Assembly: GCA_963770915.1 (NCBI GenBank)
Contig: CAVYRG010000001.1
Span: 434,001 to 498,000 of the forward strand
Direction of reading: 5' to 3'
DNA: 64,000 bases
DNA from: PALSA-270 sp963770915
GTDB lineage: Bacteria; Acidobacteriota; Terriglobia; Terriglobales; Acidobacteriaceae
Part shown: piece by piece, positions 56,516 through 64,000 of the stretch
How positions within the stretch are numbered: the stretch's first letter is position 1
How the letters are laid out: each line of letters starts with the position of its first letter
The notes under the pieces: generated by a model
Told to the model about the DNA's origin: nothing
What the model saw: the letters and a program-made list of their open reading frames with translations, nothing else
Database searches by the model: none
Translations under genes and position numbers: made by a program

Positions 56516-58348
56516 ATGAAGATTCTCCGTTCCCTCAACATTCTCGGATTGCTCGTGCTCGTGGCGGCCGCGGTCACGGGGCTGGTGCTTACCCGCGATA
56601 CCGGGCAAAGGGCGAGTGTGGCGCCGGGTCGCCGCGCGCCTCTGGTGGATGAAAAACCGCTGCAAACCGCGCAGGCGATGGCCAAGCTGGTTTCCGACCG
56701 CGATGAGCAGCGACTGGCTCAGCAAGCGTTGAAGCTGGCCAATCACGAAGTGGACCTGGCGTTTGCCGACGCGCTGCGCGACGCCACCGAACAGCCCACA
56801 GCAACCACCGCACAAGGCCGGGCGCTTTACGCACGTGTGGAGAAGGCACAAGCGGTCGTGCAGGCCGATCAAGCGCATATCGACGAAATCAAGAAGAGGC
56901 TTGGTCAGGCGAGCAGCGCGCAACAGAACAGCCTGCAGCAAGAACTCTCCATTCTGCAGGCGCAAATCGGGCTGGACCAGGACGAGCTTGCCGACGCGCA
57001 AGAAGACCTGAGCCGTTCGGGATTGGACCCGCTCAGCCGAATCCAACGGCAGTTTACCCGCCACCAAACAGCCCAATCGGCCGACAGCGGCCGCGGGCAG
57101 ACTTCGCCGGACTCCAGCCCAGCCGCCGCGGCAGATCTGGTAGGTCGGATTGCCGCGTGGCGGGCGGCGCAAAGCAAGCTGCAGCAGTTGCAGGCGGCCC
57201 AGAACGACGCGAGCAACAATGCCGCTACGCTGGGCAAAGCCCACGATGATTTAGAAAAGCAAGTGGCGCAGGAGCAGGCGGACCAGCAATCGCTGTCGCA
57301 GGCGGCCGCCGCCGAACTGGCCTCCGGCCCACGCGAGGCTTCCGCCGGGCCAAGCGGAGAAACCGCAGCCGCTCTGTTTTCCCTACATGCGATTGCCGTC
57401 GATCAGAAAGACCTGGCCGATCTCGACAAGCGGATTCGGGACGAAACCGAGCTGCGCGACGCCTACGGCAGCTGGATCGTCCTGGTGAAATCCGATCAGC
57501 GCGAGGCACTGCACGGCATCCTTAAATCGGCGCTCTACATCACGCTAATCATCCTGGGCATGTATCTGGCCGGACTGCTGGTAGAGCATTTTTTCAGCGG
57601 CCTCAGTCCGGAGCAGATGCGGTTGCGCACGCTGCGCATCATCACCCGCCTCGCTTTTCGCACAGTGGGTCTCATACTGATTTTGCTTGTGATCTTTGGC
57701 GTTCCCAACCAGCTTACGACGGTGCTGGGGCTGGCCGGCGCGGGCCTGACGGTGGCGCTGCAGGATTTCATCATCTCGTTCTTCGGCTGGTTTGCGCTGA
57801 TGGGGCGTAACGGAATCCGAGTCGGCGACTGGGTGGAAATTAACGGCGTCACCGGCGAGGTGATCGAGATCGGACTGCTGCGCACGGTGCTGCTGGAAAC
57901 CGGCAACTGGGCCGACGCGGGCCATCCCACCGGACGCAAGATCACCATGATGAACAGCTATGCCATCCAGGGTCGGTACTTCAACTTCTCCACAAGCGGG
58001 CAATGGCTGTGGGACGAGGTGCAAATCGTCATGCCGCTGACGGAAGACCCTTACCCCATTATCGAAGCGGTCCAGCAAATCGTAGTAAAGGAGACTGCCG
58101 ACGACACGCGCGCCGCGCAGCAAGAATGGAAGCAGACAACCCGACGCTACCGGGTGAATTCGGCTTCGGCGGAGCCGGCAATTAACCTACGCCCCACGGC
58201 CGAGGGGCTGGAGATACACGTTCGCTACGTCACGCGGGCTAACGAGCGGTATATCATGCGCACTCGGCTCTATCAGGGAATCGTGGACATGTTGCATCGC
58301 CGGGGCGTAGAGGCAACAAACGCGCCGGTGGGGTCAGAGAAGAACTAG
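56516..58348 (+). CDS. MscS-family mechanosensitive channel with long N-terminal coiled coil
   Basis: A 610-residue membrane protein from ATG 56516 (an in-frame GTG at 56507 is possible; TATAAT at 56486-56491 could be a -10 box). One N-terminal helix or signal anchor (NILGLLVLVAAAVTGLVL) is followed by about 280 residues of Ala/Gln-rich periplasmic coiled coil. Membrane helices begin at about 338. The MscS pore and beta domain read GLAGAGLTVALQDFIISFFGWFALMGRNGIRVGDWVEINGVTGEVIEIGLLRTVLLETG. Similar to MscK/MscM in layout but shorter. It releases solutes on osmotic downshift. Confidence 0.88.
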   Translation: MKILRSLNILGLLVLVAAAVTGLVLTRDTGQRASVAPGRRAPLVDEKPLQTAQAMAKLVSDRDEQRLAQQALKLANHEVDLAFADALRDATEQPTATTAQGRALYARVEKAQAVVQADQAHIDEIKKRLGQASSAQQNSLQQELSILQAQIGLDQDELADAQEDLSRSGLDPLSRIQRQFTRHQTAQSADSGRGQTSPDSSPAAAADLVGRIAAWRAAQSKLQQLQAAQNDASNNAATLGKAHDDLEKQVAQEQADQQSLSQAAAAELASGPREASAGPSGETAAALFSLHAIAVDQKDLADLDKRIRDETELRDAYGSWIVLVKSDQREALHGILKSALYITLIILGMYLAGLLVEHFFSGLSPEQMRLRTLRIITRLAFRTVGLILILLVIFGVPNQLTTVLGLAGAGLTVALQDFIISFFGWFALMGRNGIRVGDWVEINGVTGEVIEIGLLRTVLLETGNWADAGHPTGRKITMMNSYAIQGRYFNFSTSGQWLWDEVQIVMPLTEDPYPIIEAVQQIVVKETADDTRAAQQEWKQTTRRYRVNSASAEPAINLRPTAEGLEIHVRYVTRANERYIMRTRLYQGIVDMLHRRGVEATNAPVGSEKN

Positions 58349-58400
58349 CGCGAACCGAGAGATCCTCAACCTGCCTTCCATCTTCCTCACTTCTCAGAAT

Positions 58401-59171
58401 TCACGCGCTCAGCGTCGCCAAAAGGTGAGATTTAATATTGCCGGGAAGCGAAGACGCTTGGAGCACTTCGCGCACCACCGGCGGCGGGAAGGAGCGTACG
58501 TACGTCACCGCGTAAGCCAGCGGAGTGTGCTCATTGCGGAGCAGCGCCAGCCGAACTTCCCGGCGCAGCGACCACTTCGCGTGATTGCACACCGCATGGA
58601 TGAACGCCGCAGAAGCTCCTGAATTCCGCACGGCTTTGATCACTCCGGCTTCGGTGAGGCGGGCGTTGTCGATGGCGGTCTGCATCACACGCGGCCCGGA
58701 ATCCATCAGCAGCGCGCCGGCGATTCGCGCCGAGCCGCGGCGCGCCAGGGAAATTTTCTCTCCCGTAGAAATGCCCTCCAATCGATTCATCAGAGCTTCC
58801 TCAGAGGCTCTCTTTATATCCGGCGGCGTCCCAGGGGCGAGCGTTACTTCCATCAAGTCGAAGGTGAAGAGCAGCCGCAACAGCGGCAAGGAAACGTGGC
58901 GAGGGGTTTTGGGATGTTGCGCAAGCGCGCGCCTGATGCTGCGGCTGTTTCTGATCCCGGCGCTGCCGTTCTCGCCGAGAGCTTCGAAGACCGGGGGAAG
59001 CAGGTCGTTGCGCTTTAGAAGCGTCAGCGCGAGATCTTCAGTGAGTCCAGCATCGGCAGCCGCCGCAACGAGGATTTCGGGCGAGGAGCTGTGGATTGCC
59101 TGCTCGACGGGAATGGCAGAGGCCCCCGCGATGCTGGCAGCCGGAATGGATTCACCGGTGGACAAGTTCAC
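58401..59171 (-). CDS. Helical-repeat protein of unknown function coupled to the kinase gene
   Basis: A 256-residue cytosolic protein with no family that I recognise with confidence. It is almost all helical, with repeating Leu/Ala-rich segments (LTEDLALTLLKRNDLLPPVFEAL, LPLLRLLFTFDLMEVTL, HAKWSLRREVRLALLRNEHTP) suggestive of HEAT/ARM-like repeats. The start is GTG 59171, 3 nt after the stop of the N-acetylglucosamine-kinase-like gene, so the two are translationally coupled. It may be a scaffold for amino-sugar metabolism; that is inference from position only. Confidence 0.6.
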   Translation of the reverse strand: MNLSTGESIPAASIAGASAIPVEQAIHSSSPEILVAAAADAGLTEDLALTLLKRNDLLPPVFEALGENGSAGIRNSRSIRRALAQHPKTPRHVSLPLLRLLFTFDLMEVTLAPGTPPDIKRASEEALMNRLEGISTGEKISLARRGSARIAGALLMDSGPRVMQTAIDNARLTEAGVIKAVRNSGASAAFIHAVCNHAKWSLRREVRLALLRNEHTPLAYAVTYVRSFPPPVVREVLQASSLPGNIKSHLLATLSA

Positions 59172-59174
59172 GTC

Positions 59175-60077
59175 CTAGCCGCCCCGCCGCGCCCTTTGCA
59201 ACGCTCCCTGGACCGGTTCAATGACTGCGGGGCTCAGTTCAACATTGGGGCTCGCGGCCTGGAGGCTATTGTAGAAAACCTCGCGCACCAGCGAACTGTG
59301 CTCGAACACACCGCCGGACATGGCCACCGGGACAGTCGAGGCGCCCGGAAACAGCCGATCGATCACTGGCCTGGCTAGCGCCGACAACTCCCCACCAGCC
59401 TTAACAAGGACCGCGCGTGCCTGATGGTTGTTCTTTTCGGAGGCCTGAAGCACCAGCGGGAAAAGTGCGGCGAAATCCGGGGCCGGCATTGTATTGGCCG
59501 CTCGAACCACTTGCTCGTGAGTCGCGACGCCCCAAGCTTTGGCGATCAATTTGAGGAGACAATCTCCGCGATCCTGATTTCCCTCTCGCACCGCGGCCGC
59601 GACGGCAGTGCGGCCAATCCAGTAGCCGGAGCCCTCATCAGAAATCGCGAAGCCCCATCCCCCAGCCCTCGCTGTGTCGCCGCCGGCGTTTCTGCCGTAG
59701 GCGACCGATCCCGTTCCAGCGATCACAATCACGCCGGGGCCTTCACCAAAGGCCGCTTCAAGAGCGATTTCGGTATCCGCCAGAACTTCGAACCGACAAG
59801 GAATGATCTCTGCCACCAGGCGGCGGACGATCTCTTTGCTCTGGGCACCGGCGGCGCCGGCGGCGCCGATGCTAGCTCGTTGAATTTGCGCCGGAGTCAG
59901 GCCAGCGGCCTGGCACGCCTGAAGGATCGCGGCATGCAGAGATTCCCGCGCTTTGCCTTCCCCCACTCGAATCACGTTGCTGCCGGAAGAAGCTCCGGTG
60001 CCGAGCGTGGAAACTTCGTCGCCGACGAGGCAAACGGTTTTGGTGCCGCCGCCGTCAATACCGAGGAAGTAAGCCAT
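59175..60077 (-). CDS. BadF/BadG-type ATPase, N-acetylglucosamine/MurNAc kinase-like
   Basis: A 300-residue ASKHA-fold kinase. FLGIDGGGTKTVCLVGD is phosphate-1 with the catalytic-site glycine-rich loop. ADTEIALEAAFGEGPGVIVIAGTGSVAYGRN gives the catalytic Asp and the phosphate-2 loop, and GWGFAISDEGSGYWIGRTAV is the GlcNAc-kinase signature. VAMSGGVFEHSSLV is the adenosine loop. It probably phosphorylates an amino sugar released from cell wall or chitin. It is divergent from a sodium/solute symporter, a plausible importer of the same sugar. Confidence 0.88.
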   Translation of the reverse strand: MAYFLGIDGGGTKTVCLVGDEVSTLGTGASSGSNVIRVGEGKARESLHAAILQACQAAGLTPAQIQRASIGAAGAAGAQSKEIVRRLVAEIIPCRFEVLADTEIALEAAFGEGPGVIVIAGTGSVAYGRNAGGDTARAGGWGFAISDEGSGYWIGRTAVAAAVREGNQDRGDCLLKLIAKAWGVATHEQVVRAANTMPAPDFAALFPLVLQASEKNNHQARAVLVKAGGELSALARPVIDRLFPGASTVPVAMSGGVFEHSSLVREVFYNSLQAASPNVELSPAVIEPVQGALQRARRGG

Positions 60078-60177
60078 GGGCGTAGTTTTAGCATAGGCTT
60101 TGGGACGTTAGCTGACCAGGCAGATACCTGGAAGCGGATTGCGCGGCGACCTGGGCCAAAGCCCGGTAGTCTTCTCT

Positions 60178-60201
60178 AGCGGGTGGAAGGGCCCGCTTTT
60201 T
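60178..60201 (+). promoter_or_regulatory. Hairpin plus T-run in the symporter leader
   Basis: AGCGGG (60178-60183) pairs with CCCGCT (60192-60197), followed by four further T residues (60198-60201). It has the form of an intrinsic terminator but lies upstream of the symporter start, so it may act as an attenuator or end an upstream plus-strand transcript. Confidence 0.3.
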
Positions 60202-60213
60202 GGCGCGGAAGCT

Positions 60214-60238
60214 CGCGGGCGAGGGCGCCCGCGCCACA
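60214..60238 (+). repeat. AGGG-loop palindromic repeat, copy 3, before the symporter
   Basis: The same 25-nt element as inside uvrC (55614-55638): CGCGGGCG, AGGG loop, CGCCCGCG, tail CCACA. It ends 10 nt before the symporter ATG at 60249 and could affect its translation by masking the ribosome site. Confidence 0.75.
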
Positions 60239-60248
60239 CGAACAACGC

Positions 60249-61685
60249 ATGGGGCTGGATAAGCTTGATCTCTTTATTATCGCGGTTTACCTGGCAGGAA
60301 TCACGCTGTTCGGCCTGAGATTCCGCAAGCGGCAAAGAACGCTGCGGGATTATTTTCTGGCGGACCGCAACATTCCCTGGTGGGCCATCGCGCTTTCCAT
60401 TGTTGCCGCGGAAACCAGCACGCTGACCATCATCAGCATCCCGGGGCTCGCCTACGACACCAATCTCACCTTCCTTCAAGTGGTGCTTGGCTACCTGGCG
60501 GGGCGCGTCATCATCAGCTTCGTTCTGCTGCCGCAGTACTTTCGCGGCGACATTTACACCGCCTATGAACTGATCGAACGGCGCTTCGGACGAAAACTGC
60601 GGTCGGTGACCGCAGGGCTTTTTCTGCTAACGCGGGCCGCTGCCGAAGGCGTGCGCGTGTATGCAGTTTCTATCGTGGTGGCCATCGCGCTCGGCACGGG
60701 GGAGATCGCGTCGATTGCGATTATCACGGTGCTCACTCTCATCTATACGTTTGAGGGCGGCCTGGCCGCGGTGATCTGGACCGACGTGGTCCAAACCGTG
60801 ATCTACGTGGGCGGAACCTTGGTCGGCGCCTTCACGATTCTGCATCTGGTTCCCGGCGGATGGGCCACGATTCACCAGGTGGCCGCAAGCGCCGGCAAAT
60901 TGCAAGTGTTCGACTTCAGCCCGAACTTCTGGAAGCCCTATACCTTCTGGGCGGGGCTGATCGGCGGAGCTTTTCTGACCACGGCCAGCCATGGCACCGA
61001 TCAACTGATCGTGCAGCGCTTGCTGGCGGCGCGCAACCAGCGGCAATCAGTGACGGCGCTGCTTTCGAGCGGGCTGGCGATTCTGGGCCAGTTCGCGTTG
61101 TTTCTGGTCGTCGGAGTGATGTTGTTTGTGTTCTATCGAGTGCCGTCGGCGACTTTCGGCCGGGCAGACAACATCTACCCGCGCTTCATCGTCAGCCAAA
61201 TGCCGCATGGAATTTCTGGGCTGCTCATCGCGGCGATCCTCGCCGCCGCCATGTCGAACTTGAGTGCCGCTCTCAATTCCCTGTCTTCCAGTTCGATGAT
61301 GGACTTTTATCTGCGCAACCGGCCGGAGCTCGCTGAAGGAAAGAAAATTCGACTTTCGCGCATTTCGACTCTGTTGTGGGCGATGGTGCTGTTTAGCTTG
61401 GCGGTGCTGTCGTTGCACAAAGTCGGCCGCGTAATCGAGGTCGGTTTGCAGATCGCGTCGGTGGCTTACGGCGCACTGCTGGGGGTGTTTCTGCTGGGAG
61501 TGCTGACTCGCCGCGCCAACCAAACGGGTGCCCTAGTGGGTATGTTGTGCGGGTTCGCAACTGAGGTATACCTTTGGCTAGGGACGCGCGTGCCCTGGAC
61601 ATGGTATGTGGCAATCGGAACGGTTGTGACTTTCGGCCTCGGCTACCTGGCAAGCACGTTGGAAGAGGTCCCAGGTCAGCTTTGA
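60249..61685 (+). CDS. Sodium/solute symporter (SSS family)
   Basis: A 478-residue inner-membrane transporter with about thirteen helices, starting at ATG 60249; the frame upstream to 60183 spans the palindromic repeat and is unlikely coding. Family features: WWAIALSIVAAETSTLTIISIPGLAYD near 41-66, TVLTLIYTFEGGLAAVIWTDVVQTVIY near 160-187, GTDQLIVQRLLAARNQRQS and the IAAILAAAMSNLSAALNSLSSSSMMDFY segment. It imports a solute with Na+. The divergent amino-sugar kinase suggests an N-acetylated sugar as substrate. Confidence 0.92.
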   Translation: MGLDKLDLFIIAVYLAGITLFGLRFRKRQRTLRDYFLADRNIPWWAIALSIVAAETSTLTIISIPGLAYDTNLTFLQVVLGYLAGRVIISFVLLPQYFRGDIYTAYELIERRFGRKLRSVTAGLFLLTRAAAEGVRVYAVSIVVAIALGTGEIASIAIITVLTLIYTFEGGLAAVIWTDVVQTVIYVGGTLVGAFTILHLVPGGWATIHQVAASAGKLQVFDFSPNFWKPYTFWAGLIGGAFLTTASHGTDQLIVQRLLAARNQRQSVTALLSSGLAILGQFALFLVVGVMLFVFYRVPSATFGRADNIYPRFIVSQMPHGISGLLIAAILAAAMSNLSAALNSLSSSSMMDFYLRNRPELAEGKKIRLSRISTLLWAMVLFSLAVLSLHKVGRVIEVGLQIASVAYGALLGVFLLGVLTRRANQTGALVGMLCGFATEVYLWLGTRVPWTWYVAIGTVVTFGLGYLASTLEEVPGQL

Positions 61686-61892
61686 GGAAAAAACGGCGGG
61701 AGTTCCAAATTGGGCCCGGCGACCCTTCTTCTTGCACAGTTCTAACTTTTTTATAGCTCTTGCGGGTAATAAGTTACCAAGGTACAACGGCGGCTGGCAC
61801 GTTTACCCATTGGCCAGTCTCCCTTACCGTAGATTGCACCCGGTGCCTACTCCAAGCCTCGGGTTCCCCCAATTGGAGCTGGAAATTACTGT

Positions 61893-62927
61893 ATGGCCAC
61901 AGCGACTAAGTTTGAGCTAGGACTGCTACCTGAGCGCAAGATGAGCTGGCGTACGCTGGCCACCAGCTACGGTTTCGTGAGCTTCCTCGTGTTTGCGGTG
62001 ATCTGTGCGGGGCTGATCTGGCCCGAGCATCTGGGATTGGTACATAACTATCACATCACGGAACTGATCCCGTTGCCCAACGTTCAGCCCAAGCCATTGA
62101 AAGTCAAACCTGCTCCATTACGCGCCAAGCTGTTACCGCCGGCGCCCGTGCCGGTTTTTGAAACTCCGCGATTGGTGGTCCCGCGCGAGATTCGCCAAGC
62201 CCGCGTCCAGCCCGAACAGGTCGCGCCACCGAAAGTTGTGGTCAATCAGTTCCCCACTTTGACTCCGGTCGCTGGCGGAGCCCGCCTGGCTAGAATTGTC
62301 CATACCGGCGAATTTGGAAGCTCGGCGACGCCCACGGTCAATGCTCCAATCCAGAGGGTGCAGACCGGAGGTTTTGGCGATCCGAACGGCGTGCCGGCCA
62401 GCAACAACTCAAAGGGGAAGGTCACGATTGCCAGCACGGGGTCGTTCGACCTGCCGGCCGGGGGTGGCCAGGGCAACGGAACCGGCGGTACGAAAGGAAT
62501 CAAAGGCACCGTGGCCAGCGCCGGGTTTGGAAATGGGATCGCTCAGCCCGGCCAGGGGGACGGACGGAGCAATGGCCGTGGAGTGCAGCGTGTAGACTTT
62601 GGCTCGCAGGAAACGGCGCAGGCGGTAAGGCCCAAGCCGGTGGATAATACTCCCCTGACCAGCCAAGTGGAGATAACCTACAAGCCGCAGCCGGTTTACT
62701 CGCAGGAAGCGCGCAACCTCAAGATCGAAGGCGAAGTTTTGTTGGAGGTTTCGTTTGAGGCGAACGGGCAACTGCACGTCAATCGCGTGGTCCGCGGCCT
62801 GGGGCATGGACTGGATGAAAGCGCGGTGGCGGCGGCAAAGCAAATGCGCTTTAAGCCGGCATTACGCGGGGGTACCGCTGTGGATTCTACGGCGATCGTG
62901 CACGTCGTATTTGCGTTAGCATATTGA
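61893..62927 (+). CDS. TonB energy-transducer protein
   Basis: A 344-residue TonB. One N-terminal transmembrane helix (SYGFVSFLVFAVICAGLIW, about 25-43) is followed by a Pro/Lys-rich periplasmic stretch (about 60-115). Next is a Gly-rich region with five spaced phenylalanine motifs (141, 161, 185, 212, 236; T-G-x-F-G-like). The C-terminal TonB domain (about 255-344) reads KPQPVYSQEARNLKIEGEVLLEVSFEANGQLHVNRVVRGLGHGLDESAVAAAKQMRFKPA. It transmits proton-motive force to receptors such as the one at 41848-44814. No exbB/exbD is seen nearby. Confidence 0.92.
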   Translation: MATATKFELGLLPERKMSWRTLATSYGFVSFLVFAVICAGLIWPEHLGLVHNYHITELIPLPNVQPKPLKVKPAPLRAKLLPPAPVPVFETPRLVVPREIRQARVQPEQVAPPKVVVNQFPTLTPVAGGARLARIVHTGEFGSSATPTVNAPIQRVQTGGFGDPNGVPASNNSKGKVTIASTGSFDLPAGGGQGNGTGGTKGIKGTVASAGFGNGIAQPGQGDGRSNGRGVQRVDFGSQETAQAVRPKPVDNTPLTSQVEITYKPQPVYSQEARNLKIEGEVLLEVSFEANGQLHVNRVVRGLGHGLDESAVAAAKQMRFKPALRGGTAVDSTAIVHVVFALAY

Positions 62928-62959
62928 GGGACTGGGAAACAGTAGAGAGGATTAGAGTC

Positions 62960-64000
62960 ATGCGTACTTGGAAATGGATGGTCGCTGCTTTCCTGCTGAT
63001 CACGCTGAGCGCTGTGGCGCAGCAACCGACAGGACAAACGTCAGAGGCAACCGCGGCGCCGCAGCCGGCCGCGCAGGACACGGTTCAACCCGCCGCCGAT
63101 CCGGCCGCGACAGCACCTGCTGCGACCGGTGCGCCGACCACTCTCGATCAAGTGGTGGACCGCGCGGTGGCGCGCGAGCAGGCCCTGATCAAGATGCTGG
63201 GAACGCGCACCCCGCTGGTCGAAACCTATTTGCAGAACATGAAGAACGATCCACAGCTCGGCCCCGTGCCGGTGAGCGACCATTACTACTTCGGCCGCCT
63301 CGACCTGAGCGACACCGGCCGTCGCGACTACCTTACCAAAGGCGGCAGTTTCCAGAGTAATCTGCTGGGCGGTTTCTCCAAACTCTTCAAGTACGACTAC
63401 AACCCGGCAGGTTTTTCCTGGATGGTGTTCGCCGACCGCGACGACTTCAACCGGCAGACCTATGATTTCCACTATGTCCACCGCGAGTTTCTGGGCGACG
63501 TACGCTGCATCGTGTTCGACGTTCAGCCCAAACCGCACACCGGCAAGGGCCGTTTCGAAGGCCGTATCTGGGTGGAAGATCAGGACTACAACATTGTTCG
63601 GCTCAATGGCACCTACGTGCCGCACGCGTCCAATCAGTTCTTCTTCCACATGGACAGCTGGCGCGTGAACGCCGTTCCCGGCTATTGGGTGCCGGCCTAT
63701 GTATACAGCGAAGAAGGCGACTTCAGCTATGGCTCCAAAGACAAGTTCGCTTTCAAGGCGCAGACCCGTATTTGGGGATACAACGTGCGGGCGGGGATGA
63801 AACAGGATGAGATGACGCAGGTGCTGGTGGATTCTTCGGTAAAAGATGAGAGCCCCAGCGCACAGGATGCTTCGCCGTTGGAAGCCCAGCGCGCCTGGCA
63901 GCAACAGGCGGAAGATAACGTGCTGGAGCGCCTGGAGAACGCCGGCCTATTGGCGCCTGCGGGAGATGTGGACAAGATCCTGCAGACCGTAGTCAGCAAT
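62960..64000 (+). CDS. Exported protein, LolA/RseB-like fold suspected, 3' end beyond window
   Basis: The frame is open from ATG 62960 to the right edge (347 codons), so the gene is incomplete. It has a signal peptide (WMVAAFLLITLSAVAQ), an Ala/Pro/Thr-rich linker, then a globular part. FSWMVFADRDDFNRQTYDFHYV, FEGRIWVEDQDYNIVRLNG and VPGYWVPAYVYSEE resemble the half-barrel strands of outer-membrane lipoprotein-sorting (LolA-like) proteins. It follows the TonB gene by 32 nt and is probably co-transcribed; a role in envelope or lipoprotein handling is inference. Confidence 0.6.
   Translation, partial: MRTWKWMVAAFLLITLSAVAQQPTGQTSEATAAPQPAAQDTVQPAADPAATAPAATGAPTTLDQVVDRAVAREQALIKMLGTRTPLVETYLQNMKNDPQLGPVPVSDHYYFGRLDLSDTGRRDYLTKGGSFQSNLLGGFSKLFKYDYNPAGFSWMVFADRDDFNRQTYDFHYVHREFLGDVRCIVFDVQPKPHTGKGRFEGRIWVEDQDYNIVRLNGTYVPHASNQFFFHMDSWRVNAVPGYWVPAYVYSEEGDFSYGSKDKFAFKAQTRIWGYNVRAGMKQDEMTQVLVDSSVKDESPSAQDASPLEAQRAWQQQAEDNVLERLENAGLLAPAGDVDKILQTVVSN

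Noticed and set aside
1..64000. CRISPR arrays, insertion sequences, prophage genes, rRNA genes
   Set aside because: No regularly spaced repeats with unique spacers, transposase, integrase, phage structural genes or rRNA sequence was seen on either strand.

Overview
The window looks like a chromosomal segment of an acidobacterium (Acidobacteriota, probably class Terriglobia, Koribacter-like). This rests on a large orphan MacB/FtsX-type permease of the acidobacterial duplicated kind, an Oar-like TonB-dependent receptor with an N-terminal carboxypeptidase-regulatory domain, DUF5666, DUF1330 and DUF3617 proteins, high GC content and Shine-Dalgarno style starts. No name was assigned by database search; everything here is read from the sequence.

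Region 1 (1-22.1 kb, minus strand) is one long co-directional exopolysaccharide locus of about 21 kb. It opens with a NusG paralogue (UpxY/RfaH-like) and an NtrC-like regulator. These are followed by a Wza-type export protein, an outer-membrane barrel, a Wzz/GumC chain-length protein, an ExeA-like ATPase and a CpsD-like tyrosine autokinase. Next come an initiating sugar transferase fused to a degenerate GGDEF domain, a WbpB/D/E-like amino-sugar module, UDP-glucose dehydrogenase, glycosyltransferases, a methyltransferase, a FemAB-like protein, an asparagine-synthase-like protein, an O-antigen-ligase-like membrane protein and a secreted beta-helix protein cut by the left edge. The set resembles exosortase-A-linked EPS clusters, but no exosortase or flippase gene is visible inside the window.

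Region 2 (22.1-30 kb, mostly plus strand) is a signalling block divergent from the EPS locus: a LuxR-type regulator with a pseudo-receiver and a Sel1 repeat, two overlapping response regulators (HDOD and degenerate HD-GYP outputs), an Hpt protein on the opposite strand, a Na+/H+ antiporter and a diguanylate cyclase. Together with the degenerate GGDEF-sugar transferase this suggests that c-di-GMP and phosphorelay signalling control the polysaccharide; that link is inference.

Region 3 (30-41.5 kb) is mixed: a secreted glycoside-hydrolase-like protein lying between tRNA-Ser(UGA) and a copy of that tRNA's 3' end, an ankyrin protein, a GT39-like transferase, small envelope proteins, an isoprenylcysteine-methyltransferase-like protein next to a 30-nt direct repeat, the orphan permease, a Tat-exported phosphoesterase, and glnK divergent from an unusual ammonium-transporter homologue preceded by a 59-residue membrane protein.

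Region 4 (41.5-64 kb) carries the DUF5666/TonB-receptor pair, a phd-vapC toxin-antitoxin module, a second phosphoesterase, a Ser/Thr kinase and PP2C phosphatase pair, a porin-like barrel, TPR and OmpA-like envelope proteins, uvrC (apparently invaded twice by a palindromic repeat), a long MscS-family channel, an N-acetylglucosamine-kinase-like gene divergent from a sodium/solute symporter, and a TonB protein followed by an exported protein that runs off the right edge.
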